NCBI RefSeq assembly: GCF_963678635.1 | Contig: NC_087071.1 | Span: 62,001 to 126,000, forward strand | DNA length: 64,000 nt | Direction of reading: 5' to 3' | DNA from: Symsagittifera roscoffensis | Taxonomy: Eukaryota; Xenacoelomorpha; Acoela; Convolutidae | Shown: positions 37,901 to 48,686 of the stretch, piece after piece | Numbering within the stretch: position 1 is the stretch's first letter | Layout: each line of letters begins with the position of its first letter | Program-made: the position numbers and the translations under genes | The notes under the pieces: model-generated | What the model was told of the DNA's origin: nothing | Seen by the model: only the letters and a program-made list of their open reading frames with translations | Database searches by the model: none

Positions 37901-38427
37901 CTGTCCAACTAGAATAAAGAGGTATTTGGGAAAAATTAAATAGAATGTGACACTGCAGAGACTCTTTCAAGGCGGATGCAAAATCTAATTTCTTCCCTCG
38001 AACGTGTTGCAGCATCCATAAAAACATGATAAACGAGATCTGGAGCGGTACTTTTCAAAGAGGAATTTAGATAGTAAGAAATGCTATGTTTGTGTAGCAT
38101 GACAAGTCAGACAACTTTTATGACAACAAGTCAGATAAGTTACATTTTAGCAGCAAAGGATTAAACAAACGAGTTCAAGAAGATTCTGGAGATGGGCCTA
38201 TGGCAAATTATAGGAGACTTTTCGATGAAGCAGTTAATCCTATATCTACTAACAGAGGACTCAGAAATATAAATTATATGGTTGCTACACATGAACACAC
38301 AAAGAAAGGACTTAGTTATTTTTATCCAAAAAGTCAAGTTCAAGATGATGGAGTTCATACAAAACCATTGAACTTACAAGAACTGATGCAATGTAATAAT
38401 TTTAGAACAAGTGAATCAATGTATTAG
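34960..38427 (+). pseudogene. Relic of a protein-primed-type family B DNA polymerase gene
   Basis: Pieces in several frames keep the family order. They are a Cys-rich finger near 35270 (FRCPSCDTFF), exonuclease motif I (IFDFES, 35463), exonuclease II (FNSGRYDLNLVQSYL, 35895), palm motif A (VDAGQLYPFSM, 36650), fingers motif B (ETMKLLGNSS, 37540) and palm motif C (DTDSIYLDI, 37855). Such polymerases belong to Polinton/Maverick-like and related mobile or viral DNA elements. At least four frameshifts or stops break it. No neighbouring integrase, ATPase or capsid gene is seen. Confidence 0.75.
37651..37818 (+). repeat. 84-bp in-frame tandem duplication inside the polymerase relic
   Basis: The unit starting GAGAACCCATCATTG at 37651 repeats at 37735, a period of exactly 84 bp, so 28 residues (REPIIVGFFIMQYAKLRM...) are doubled in frame. 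Copies differ by only a few bases near their ends. Confidence 0.9.
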
Positions 38428-39077
38428 TAATTTTTGTAAGATGCTGTATTTTATTAGTGTTTAATTGTCAAACTGTGGTAAATTTCAATTACGATGCAGT
38501 GATTTAATATTTTCTTAATAATTTAACTTTTTTTCTCTCAAAAAGTTGACTTCTTTTCGAAGTTTCAGTATGTTTTCCATAGGTTAAGGTAGAAGAAGCA
38601 CTGTTTAAAAAAAGATCATCTAATAAAACAGTTAATAGGTCGAGTTATACCAAATCTTATCGTGTTTTGAAGTTTTTTTTTAAACATTTTCAATTTTTTT
38701 ATTGATAAAAATCAAGTTTTTGCCTAAAAACTCTTACCACTGACTTACCATAAACCAAAAAACTAATTACATGACCTTCATTACTCAACCTACTCGTAAT
38801 TAATCAAGGGTATTTACCAATTAGATAACGCGCGCCAAAATGTTTGCGAAAAAACTAGACATTTCCACGCAAAATCCCAAAAAATTTCGTTTTTCTTACC
38901 ATTCTCTTACCATCACCATGAAACATTACCAATCCTCAATCCGATTCCCTATCCTAATACATTGTAGACTCTATCCGATGTTAATACATAGCTGGGAGAC
39001 CGGTTGCGCTATTCCTTATCTTAAAACATGGGGGTCTCCCATCACAACCCCCCCCCCCCCCCCATCAGCTCCAACAT
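38428..39077. other. Non-coding stretch with a C16 run
   Basis: A/T-rich, with no supportable gene. It has an uninterrupted C16 at 39048-39063. Confidence 0.45.
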
Positions 39078-39347
39078 CTACTTCTCACGTCCAAGCTCTG
39101 CAATTCTAATTAAGTTTTGCGATGGCTTTTCAACAAAAATTCGACCACTATTTTCATCGGTAAAGATAGGATGAGTCTCTTGCTCATAAGAATTGTCAAA
39201 TGTCTTCAGTATTTCGGGTCTGTTGAAAATGTTGAGACTTGAATAGAGTAATGCCTTGGGAATCTCTATTAGCTGGGTATTTTTTTCAAAAACATCAGAT
39301 TTTCTTTTTGTTGGCTTTCGTTTCTTTGGTTTAGATGGCCGGCTGAT
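39078..39347 (-). CDS. Probable terminal exon of an unidentified minus-strand host gene
   Basis: Reading the minus strand, a T-rich acceptor ending TTTTAG lies just above 39347. It is followed by an 89-codon open frame from ISRPSKPKKRKPTKRK through IPKALLYSSLNIFNRPEILKTF to a TAG at 39080-39078. There is no ATG, as expected of an internal or last exon. The basic stretch resembles a nuclear localisation signal. No family is recognised. Confidence 0.45.
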   Translation of the reverse strand: MSRPSKPKKRKPTKRKSDVFEKNTQLIEIPKALLYSSLNIFNRPEILKTFDNSYEQETHPIFTDENSGRIFVEKPSQNLIRIAELGREK

Positions 39348-39421
39348 CTAAAAAAATACCCTTTTTTCTTTTTTATTTAGCGGAAGATTCTTCACCAGTT
39401 TGTTATTTTTTTGCTGCCCAC

Positions 39422-39528
39422 GTGTCGATTGACTGCTCTTTTCTTGCTCGTCCTTCCTTTCACTCTATCCATAACTTCTGGCGAAATGTTAGCAGCAATT
39501 TTTTTGCCAATTGGTTTAAAGGCTGTTG
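39422..39528 (-). CDS. Probable penultimate exon of the same minus-strand gene
   Basis: A minus-strand open frame (ATAFKPIGKKIAANISPEV ... SKKRAVNRH) ends at a donor GTGGGC (39421 downward). The 74-bp intron to the next exon keeps phase 0. The upstream boundary (ATCAG acceptor at 39530) is weak. Confidence 0.35.
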
Positions 39529-39699
39529 CTGATGATAGCAACCGTCAGTAACGAAGTTTTTCAAATAAGAAAGAATTTTGGATCTCATCATTGATTTGCT
39601 AATGGTAGCCATTGCAGAGCAGCATGTCGATTGATGCAATAAGTGCTTGATCGTTTAGCTGGAGTTTCGGGTTGGTGAGAGGAATTGAGGAATATTTTT

Positions 39700-42600
39700 G
39701 AATTGAAGTGAAATTTCAGTCACTCAATACAATGATTTTGGGATGGGGAGAGAAATTGAAGATTTTTTGGTTGAAATGAAATTTTAATCACTGTTCTAAA
39801 GACTTCAGAACTTTCAACACCACCATCTTTTTACTGTTTTTTGTCGAAGTTCTGGGTCGATTTTTTGTCCCCAAATATATCTGGTTCAACAAGGGTTAAT
39901 CTGGTTTTGCAATGTTTGAATTCCTGATTTATAATCAAATGTTCCGGAATTGCCGAATCTTGTAACAATAAAAAATGGTTTTCGGAAGGCGATTGGTTCT
40001 TTGGAAACTTGTTGTGAAGTCTACAGAGGAACGAACTGACAGATGTTTCAGTGTTTTGAGATCAAAAACTCATAGATCAAAGGTAATTATCATCAATTTT
40101 GGCGATATCCAATAATCTTTTCAGTATAAACCGACTTCATTCAAAGATTTATCAGCACCTGACTGATATTACAAGTTTCCTCGGGTGGAATCACATTTTG
40201 CTTTTTTTTATGTTTTACATTGACTGATAATCTCAATGATGGTCGTTTTTTGTTGCTGGGTTCAAACTGATGAGAGTTGGTTTTTTCAGTAAGATCGGGT
40301 TTATTCAAAGAGATTGATTTGGGAAGGTTAAATGATTGTTGCGGGTTTTCTGAATGAACAGTTCGCTGACGTTAGAAACACCTTGTGAAAGAATTATAAC
40401 AAACTTTAGCTGACGTGAGAAACACCATGTGGAGGAATTATAACAAATTTTGAGTTTGAGACTCCATTAACTGATAAGATAGCTCAATGCTGCGGACAAA
40501 CAATTTTAAGTAGATCTATTGAGTTTTTTGTAATCAGACTTCCACGTCTTTCTGCTAATGAGTTTGGTTTTGAAATGATACGTTCAATTTCTACTCTGTT
40601 TTTCAGTTTGTTTTCTCCTCACTCCTGGCTTATCTCTGACGGCGGATTTTTGCTATTTCTGACAGGAAAAAACTTAATTGAACTGTCACAACATTGGACT
40701 TTTTCTTTTTATTTTTTTTCCTTTTGATTTTTCTCATATAGACTTGTGAACTCGTCCCTAAAACTAGTTGTTTTTGTTAGAGATCTGGGAAATAAAAAAT
40801 GGTAAAATCAAAAATTGAACCGTAGCGAAGGACGTCAAGTGTTCGCATTAAAAGATCAACCATTAAATGACCAAAATGTTCTGATGTGCTTCCTTTAAGC
40901 TTTCAGTCATAAATTTTGACAAGTGTAGCCCTTCACCATTTACAGAAATTTCGTTGACATCTCTTGAAGAATGATTTTAGAATGGTGAGAAAATTGAAGC
41001 ATTTTTTGGTTGAAATGGAATTTCAATCACTGTTCCACAGACTTCAGAACTGTCAACACCACCACCCCTTTTTACTAGTTTTTGTCTAATTTTTGGGTCG
41101 ATTTCTTTGGTTTCTGATATACCGGGCTCAACAAGGGTTTTTCTGTTTTTGCAATGTTTTAGTTCTTGATTTGTAATCAAATGTTCCGAAATTGCCAATT
41201 GGTATTCTGAAGGTGATTTATTTTTTGGAAACTTGAAGACTATAGTGGAATGAACTGACAGATATACCAGTGTTTTGAGATCACAAAATCAAAACTTATT
41301 AAATAATCATAAGTTTTGGCTATATCAAATAATATTTCAGTATAAACCGCCTTCACTCAATTTTTAATCAACACATGACTGACGTTAGAAACTTGCTCGG
41401 GTGGAATCAAGTTTTGCTTTTTTTCATTTTGTTTTGTATCTGACTGACACTATCAATGATAGGTTGTTTTTTGCTGGTTTCAAAGTGACAAAATTTGGTT
41501 TTTTCAGTAAGATCGTGTTTATTTAAAAAGATTGATTTGAGAAGGTTACATGACTGTTGCAGGTATTCTTGAATGAACAGTTTGCTGATAGATTGTGAAG
41601 GAATTTGAACAAATGTTTGAGACTCCACATACTGATGAGATAGCTCAATGCTGCCGAAAAAAAAACAGTTTCAAAAAGATCTTTTGATTTTTTTGAAATC
41701 AGAATTGCTCGTCTTTCTGCTATAGAATTTGATTTGAAAATGATACGTTCAATTTCTGCTCTGTATTTCGATTGGTTTTCTGCTCTCTCCCGACACATTT
41801 TCTGACGGCGGATTTTAAGTAGTTCTTTGAGGAAAAAACTGAATTGAACCTTAACAATCTTCGACTTTTTCATTTTTTTCTTGATAATTTTTCTCAGCAT
41901 ATAGACCTGTTGTGAACTCATCCTTAATATTAGTTGTTTTTGTTAGAGATCTGGGAAATAAAAAATGGTAAAATCAAAAATTGAACCGTAGCGAAGGACG
42001 TCAAGTGTTCGCATTAAAAGATCAACCATTAAATGACCAAAATGTTCTGATGTGCTTCCTTTAAGCTTTCAGTCATAAATTTTGACAAGTGTAGCCCTTC
42101 ACCATTTACAGAAATTTCGTTGACATCTCTTGAAGAATGATTTTAGAATGGTGAGAAAATTGAAGCATTTTTTGGTTGAAATGGAATTTCAATCACTGTT
42201 CCACAGACTTCAGAACTGTCAACACCACCACCCCTTTTTACTAGTTTTTGTCTAATTTTTGGGTCGATTTCTTTGGTTTCTGATATACCGGGCTCAACAA
42301 GGGTTTTTCTGTTTTTGCAATGTTTTAGTTCTTGATTTGTAATCAAATGTTCCGAAATTGCCAATTGGTATTCTGAAGGTGATTTATTTTTTGGAAACTT
42401 GAAGACTATAATGGAATGAACTGACAGATATACCAGTGTTTTGAGATCACAAAATCAAAACTAAATAAATAATCATCAGTTTTGGCTATATCAAATAATA
42501 TTTCAGTATAAACCGCCTTCACTCAATTTTTAATCAACACATGACTGACGTTAGAAACTTGCTCGGGTGGAATCAAGTTTTGCTTTTTTTCATTTTTTTT

Positions 42601-43260
42601 GTATCTGACTGACACTATCAATGATAGCTTGTTTTTTTGCTGGTTTCAAACTGACAAAATTTGGTTTTTTCTGAAAGATCGTGTTTATTTAAAAAGATTG
42701 ATTTGAGAAGGTTACATGACTGTTGCAGGTATTCTTGAATGAACAGTTTGCTGATAGATTGTGAAGGAATTTGAACAAATGTTTGAGACTCCACATACTG
42801 ATGAGATAGCTCAATGCTGCCGAAAAAAAAACAGTTTCAAAAAGATCTTTTGATTTTTTTGAAATCAGAATTGCTCGTCTTTCTGCTATAGAATTTGATT
42901 TGAAAATTATACGTTCAATTTCTGCTCTGTATTTCGATTGGTTTTCTGCTCTATCCCGACACATTTTCTGACGGCGGATTTTAAGTAGTTCTTTGAGGAA
43001 AAAACTGAATTGAACCTTAACAATCTTCGACTTTTTTTCTTTTTTTTTCTTGATAATTTTTCTCAGCATATAGACCTGTTGTGAACTCATCCTTAATACT
43101 AGTTGTTTTTGCTGGAGACTTGGGAAGTGTTTGCATTGAAAGATCAACCATAGAATGACCAAATTGTTCTGCTGTAGCTTCCCCGAAGTATTCAGGCATA
43201 AATTTTGACAAACCCAGCTGTTCACCAAATATAGAGTTTTGGTTTAACTCTTGGAGACTT
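39700..43260 (-). repeat. Triplicated 1.17-kb unit with minus-strand coding-like segments
   Basis: Units 40776-41941 and 41942-43107 are near-identical (offset exactly 1166 bp at several landmarks). A diverged third copy covers about 39740-40775. Each holds the segment ISEHLITNQELKHCKNRKTL...VIEIPFQPKN (minus; 40977-41198, 42143-42364 and, diverged, about 39740-39960). Each also holds a basic helical segment (KIRRQKMCR.RAENQSKYRAEIERI). The arrangement looks like tandem duplication of an exon pair of the gene ending at 39078, with frames partly broken. Confidence 0.65.
42689..43260 (-). pseudogene. Coding-like, frame-shifted segment at the head of the triplicated locus
   Basis: In one minus frame, LQELNQNSIFGEQLGLSKFM through FTTGLYAEKNYQEKK is open (43260-43020). 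After an A-rich run the sense continues in another frame (KIVKVQFSFFLKELLKIRRQKM). The other unit copies carry the matching LSKFMTES and FGHLMVDL pieces with stops. No known family. Confidence 0.35.
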
Positions 43261-44494
43261 GCTTGAAGCTTTGTGTCTTTTGCAACTCAGCTTCTCTGCT
43301 CTTAAGGCTTTGTAAAACAAGTTGTGTTTGATATGAATCACATTTAAATTTTTATTTCGTCTAGCACTAGCTAGTTTTGTGAGCTCATTAGTTTAAATTG
43401 TCCTGGAAAAAAGTCAAGTTGGAAGCTTTTTTCCCCTCTTTTTTGAAATGTTTTCTTTGCCCATTAGGTTAATCAAATTAAAGTTCACTCCCCTCTCTAA
43501 AGTTGATGGTGGGAAGAATTGTTAGGATTTTGTCATAGAATAGTTGATAATGCTAGTAAAAACAGAAAACAGATCAAACGTTGGTTCAAAAGTTTTGTGT
43601 TTATGTATGTCGTACAAAAATTGGGTTTAACCGGACCCACTTGGTCCCATAGAACACATGAAGTCTATTATTTAGGCAAGTTCTTTTTTCATTTTTGGAC
43701 TTAGGCAGTATTTAAAAATTTAGCCTTGTTAATGAAGCTACCCAGATTGTTGATTGTTTTGTACAGCTCATCATCAATTTCACAGAGCTTATTATAAAAA
43801 TCCAATAAAATAAGAAAAAGCAATTTTCAAAAGAAGACAACGTGTGACCTAAGAACATTGTTATCACAGAGAATCCAAGGTTTTTCCCTGGTTTTGATTG
43901 TCAAAAACAAAATTTGTTATTCCTTAAAGGTCAACTGTATCCATTGTCAGCTTCTCAAAAAAAAACGAAAAAGTTCGAGCATAAGTGGAACTTTTGATTA
44001 TAAAGCCACTAAAAAAATAGGCCACCCACATCTTATAAGAGCACTAACTATGATTTGAATGACCTCTGGGATCAGCAAGTTAACAATTTAAGTCTTTTAA
44101 GGTCGAAATTTAGCTAAATTAAATTTAGCTTTGAGTCCGAAATATCACCCTCGTTCCACCTGATTTTGTGCCATTTATTAGTTAACCTCATGTTTTTTCA
44201 CGTTCTGTGCACTGATCAAAGTAGTGTGGGGGGTTTAGGACAAAGTTCATTAAATAAAAAGGTGTAACTTTTGCTATTTCTTTGTTAATTTTTTCCATGA
44301 AACATTTCCAAGTCAAATACTACCAAAGTTTTTGGGCTGGATTTGTTTGTTCTTGCCAACCGCCGGGTCCAAGAGCTAAATTAAAGTTAAAAAATATACA
44401 AAGTTGAATGGAAAATGAAGCATATGAATTATGGGTACACACATACACATTCAGTCAATGTTTATACTTTTTCAATGTTTCTTTTCTTTGATAG
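43261..44494. other. Non-coding stretch
   Basis: Only short, low-complexity frames; A/T-rich. No RNA gene or repeat recognised. Confidence 0.4.
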
Positions 44495-44647
44495 CCCATA
44501 GTTGTTGGTGGATCTTGCATATTTGAGATCCTTGATAGTTATCCACTTGATCGCAACTGGAGAACTAAATGTGGATATGTTATGGTGACATGTGAGCAGG
44601 CAATAGTGGAAATGATGAGGATACATGGTTATGGTTATACGAAGTGA
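44495..44647 (+). pseudogene. Possible exon remnant of a PfkB-type (pseudouridine-kinase-like) gene
   Basis: After an acceptor-like TTTGATAG comes PIVVGGSCIFEILDSYPLDRN, similar to the N-terminal P(V/I)VVGGxxxD strand of PfkB sugar/pseudouridine kinases. The expected Asp after GGS is lacking and the frame runs to a TGA at 44645-44647. Short and unsupported by other exons here. Confidence 0.25.
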
Positions 44648-44859
44648 TTGGTGCTACAGCTGCTATTGCAATGCTACTAAAAGTCGTTCTTACTTTTCGA
44701 AATATATCATTATTTTAATTACATTTGCAATAAGCTAGGGTTTTGTAGTCGGGTGCAACACTTTTTTTCGTAAATAACTTTGTTCACTGGACTAATCTCC
44801 TCCCTGCTTCTGGACTCATCTTTAGTGGAACCTTGTTTAGTTATTAACTCAAATTTCTT

Positions 44860-44952
44860 AGCTTGCACGCCCCTTTTAGCCTGGAAGTAACGAGTTCGCT
44901 GGGGACTCAAAGGGCTTAAGTTCGAATCTGACCAAGACCTGTGTTTTTTTTT
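44860..44952 (+). repeat. tRNA-derived SINE-like tail
   Basis: AAGTTCGAATCTGACC (B-box-like) then AAGACCTG and a T-run. It parallels the TTCGAATCTGACAGGACCTG tails near 31000 and 31300. The A box is not clear. Confidence 0.35.
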
Positions 44953-45487
44953 CCAAACTGACCAAGAAATTTTTGGCCTATTAAATGTCCTCTTACATTT
45001 TGTCGGCTTAGGTGCCACATCTTATACTCGTGTTTTTTGCTGCATGCATTTTTTCATTGATTTTGCTTGCAGTATATTGATTTACTCCTGGAAATTGAAA
45101 TTTGGTTGTACCTTTTTTTCGTATTTCCTGTTATTTTTTGTTTCGCTTATAAACTTTATTCGGTCCAATTTTTTTCGGCCACTTTATTTTTTTATTGACT
45201 TAGTGACCTAATTTTGGGTGATTTCAACGAAACACAAATTTGGTTCCTCTCTGCACTTCTACACTAGGTTGAATTTTTACCCCTCGCTTTGTTGAAACTT
45301 ATTTTTTTCCAGACGAATAGGTAGCCTCTTCGCTCAGCAAAATAACACTGTCTGGAATGTGGGGAGATAATACAAATGGACTATCCTCGACAGGACTGTT
45401 AAGGCCTACTGATAGCTCCTCTGCGATTCGCAGGAACTACAATTATTATTATTATTATGATAGCGTCGTTTGATGCGCTAAAAGTTT

Positions 45488-45521
45488 TGTGTGGGTGTAT
45501 GTGTGCGTGTGTGTGTGTGTG
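45488..45521. repeat. (TG)n microsatellite
   Basis: Imperfect GT/TG tract ending in about seven perfect TG units. Confidence 0.85.
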
Positions 45522-45539
45522 ACATTACGAGACCCAACT

Positions 45540-46570
45540 GTGCATTGTAAGCGGATTCCGCAACAGGTCAAAATCAGATTTGTTGCTGAATCCGCAACTT
45601 TGCTACTCTTCTTTGATCTTTTTCGCTGTTTTGGATTCCACAAACAAACACCTAAAACAATGTACCGCTCGAAATTGCTCTAAAATAGGCGGAATCGAGA
45701 ACAGTTTGTGGGATCCACAAACAAAAAATAAGATATTTGTATAGTTAAATTGAGCTGTTGCGGATTCCGCAACCGTAAGTTGAATCCGCAAATTGTAAGT
45801 GGAAACCGCATTTTGTTTGCGGATTCCGTTTACATATATCTATATGTGTAGTAAAGTGTTTGAAATTTTATCTTTTTTTACTAGATGGTCACTAGAAAAA
45901 TCAATCTCAATTACTACATTGATCAACTACCAGTTGAAATATCAAACGTTTGGTCTCAATTGCTGTCAAGCCAACTTCGATCTCAAAACCTGTCAACTTC
46001 GATCTCAATTCACTAGAATTGGAATCTACTAGATCATCAGTATTTGGGAGTGATGGAATCCCAAATACTGGCCAATATTTGGGATTTATGCAATCTCAAA
46101 TACTGACCTAATTCGGCGATATGCTGTGTGTTGTATTTCCATACACTCTCAGCCCAATGACTCCAAACATTGATTTTATTCGGTGTTGTGTTTCCAAAAT
46201 ACTTAAAGGTGACATCCGCCGATTAAGTTAACAAATGCTTTGAGATTTGTTCGTTTATTCCGCTGACAATGGTTAAGTCCTTGCCTTCAATTTCCGCAAT
46301 GCTACAGAATTCTAGCTCTAGCTTTTAAAATATGCAAGCTCAATAATAAACAAAATTCTGAATCCGCTTACGGTTTGCGGAATCCGCTTACAATTTTTGC
46401 GGATACCACTAACATTTGTAGATTTCACTTACTTTTCTGAATCCGCTTTTTGTGGCGGAATCCAGAACAACTAGCTATATTCGCTTGTTGCGGAATCCAC
46501 GGAAGTTTGTTTGTGTAATCCACTTACATTTTGGAACATGTTTAAAGGTTTGTCTATGGAATCCAGGAAC
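45540..46570. repeat. Field of GCGGATTCCGC-type motifs
   Basis: About sixteen full or partial copies of (T)GCGGATTCCGC(AA) or its complement cluster at 45545-45830 and 46355-46570. At 45757-45773 GTTGCGGA and TCCGCAAC form perfect 8-bp arms around one base. Many copies are followed by AAC or TTAC. Between the clusters (45840-46350) they are absent. Confidence 0.6.
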
Positions 46571-47230
46571 ATATAGACACAAAATTGTGAGCCTATCCAG
46601 TGCACAGTTTGACATCGTAATAGTGGTGAAGGTGGACGTAAAATTCGGTTTGAAGATTTTCTGCTCAGATGTTTTTGGTTTTGTCGCCGTCCGGTTAATT
46701 TTGTTCGGATGCTGATTTTGCATTCTATTGTTTGGGCATATTTCGTTGTTATGTCCTATAGTTTTTTCTTGACAACTATCTTCATTCATTTTGATTGGTC
46801 TAGTTGTATTGCAAGTGGTTCGAAGTTCAGCTTTGCTACTGTGTCAACTATGTCGACAAGGTGCTGAACATCAATACAATCAATGCATGTAAAGATAGCT
46901 AATTGAAATCAAACATCCTCTCATTAGTTACTTTTATGAATGCCTTAAATTATTCTACGTATCTCATGCGCTGACTACTTAACTACACCTTTGAACTAGC
47001 ACACCCACGTTCATCCAAATCTCAAATGGATAGCTTCAAAGGTATATCTGTAACGTATATGTAATACGTATGTGGTTTCACACCGCCGATTACTGCAGCA
47101 CACATAGAAGTGGGAAAGTGTCACTTGTGTGGCCAGATGCATTTAATGGTGTGCTGATATTGTTGACGTGAGCTGTGGTCGTTTCAGATTTGTTTTTGTG
47201 CGTCTTCTGTTCTCTCTCTTCTGAACAGAT

Positions 47231-47319
47231 CAGCTGCAACTGAGCATCTCATTCTGTTCCAAGTGTCTCAACACACTACTCTGCATTCATCCGTTAATCC
47301 ATCTATCCTTCACACAATG
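47231..47319 (+). CDS. HSPE1: Hsp10 (chaperonin 10) exon 1: 5' UTR and start codon
   Basis: The sequence ...CACACA ATG is followed directly by a consensus donor GTGAGT (47320). The start codon alone (47317-47319) is coding; joining to 48516 gives M-SSGGGVVRKLRPLFDRV in phase 0. The upstream limit of the exon is not defined by sequence; no TATA box or heat-shock element was recognised with confidence. Confidence 0.7.
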
Positions 47320-48515
47320 GTGAGTAGATGTAATGCACTACAAGTGCTGCATATTTTGTCATCACGCAAGTCACATCACACCTAAAACGCAATTTTTTAA
47401 TTCAAAATTATAGAAATTTTGACCAAAACAGGGACTTTTTAGTGCTTTGGCAGAGCTTGAAAAATTTATTTGGTCGACTAAAAAAACAGATCATAGTCAC
47501 GTGAGGTCTATATGTTTTTGAGAGAATAGTGGATAGTGGGCAGCCTGCAACACTGACCATGTAACAAGGATGCAACCAGTTGCTTGTTGCAAATAGCACA
47601 GAGATTGAAAGGGCACAGGCGACAAGCGAACAACTCTAGCCACTAGTTTACTGAGTTTAATCAGACCAATGAAAGCAAAATGGGTCTGAAATCAAAATGA
47701 GTCTTCAAACCAATTTAATTCTCACAGCAATGCCCTTCTAAATTACAGGTCTGAATAGCCTAACAAAATTCATATCAGTTTTTGTGGCATCCGAATCACG
47801 ATCAGTAAGTAGGGCTGCAACTTGATACCACACTTGAGCCCTGTGAGTTTTTCGTGGGGTAGCAGAAGTGGGCAAAAATACGTACTCTACACCATTGATC
47901 ATTTCAACTGCAGGAGAGTGGCCAGAACTACAAAATAGGAAACTGAGAAAAGAGTTTGGGAGAAAAGAGACATCTATTTAAAACTTTTTCTTAATGTGTT
48001 TTGTGATCGGGAGTTGTTTCTTGTTACTGGTTGCTTCTTGGAATAGAAACATATTCTAATTAACCTCCAGTCGCTGATTAGCGAAGTCAACACTTTACGA
48101 CTCTGACTAGATGTCTCATTGTAGTTGGCAACAATGAGTGCTATTCAGCAGCTACGCTCTTAAGCTCATTCTGTTTTGTAAAGATAGTTAGTTGTTGCTC
48201 ATATTAATTTGCTGAGTGGGTTAAATTTTCAATTTTCGATGGGATTAGAGACAGGAGCAGATTTAAGATTTGATCTCCTATTTTTTATGGTCGATCAAAT
48301 TAAGTTTCGGCTGCTCGCAAAACACTAAAAGTAAGCCTTTGGGATTTTTTTTAACGTTGTGATGTGTTTTTTTTCTTGCATGCACACGCTGCTTAACCCT
48401 AATTGGATCCCTCCCTTAGTTACAGTGATCTCTCATTGTTACTGAGTTTCAAATCAGTTATGCTGCATCCCTTTTGTAATAATTGTGAAATGTGTATTGT
48501 TGTGTTGTCTCCTAG

Positions 48516-48686
48516 TCCAGTGGCGGTGGTGTTGTGAGGAAGTTGAGACCCCTGTTCGACCGGGTGCTGGTGGAGAGGGTGGCCAAGGAGACGAGGAGTA
48601 AGGGGGGCATCATGTTGCCAGAGAAGAGTGTGGGCAAAGTGCTGGAGGCCACTGTAGTCGCCTGTGGGCCTGGAAAGAGGGACGAA
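48516..48686 (+). CDS. HSPE1: Hsp10 (chaperonin 10/GroES) exon 2
   Basis: Acceptor TCTCCTAG precedes 48516 and donor GTTAGT follows 48686. The 57 codons read RPLFDRVLVERV, TRSKGGIMLPEKS and GKVLEATVVACGPGK. These are hallmark features of mitochondrial Hsp10, including the mobile loop GGIMLPE that contacts Hsp60. Hsp10 caps the Hsp60 ring for protein folding in the mitochondrial matrix. Exon phase is 0. About 45 C-terminal residues are missing; no further exon was found between here and the retroelement, so it must lie beyond the window or be lost. Confidence 0.93.

Noticed and set aside
45489-45683. 64-aa ORF starting in the TG microsatellite
   Set aside because: Low-complexity start and no recognisable domain.
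46452-46789. ORFs on both strands (87 and 104 aa)
   Set aside because: Overlap the GCGGATTCCGC motif field and look like chance frames.
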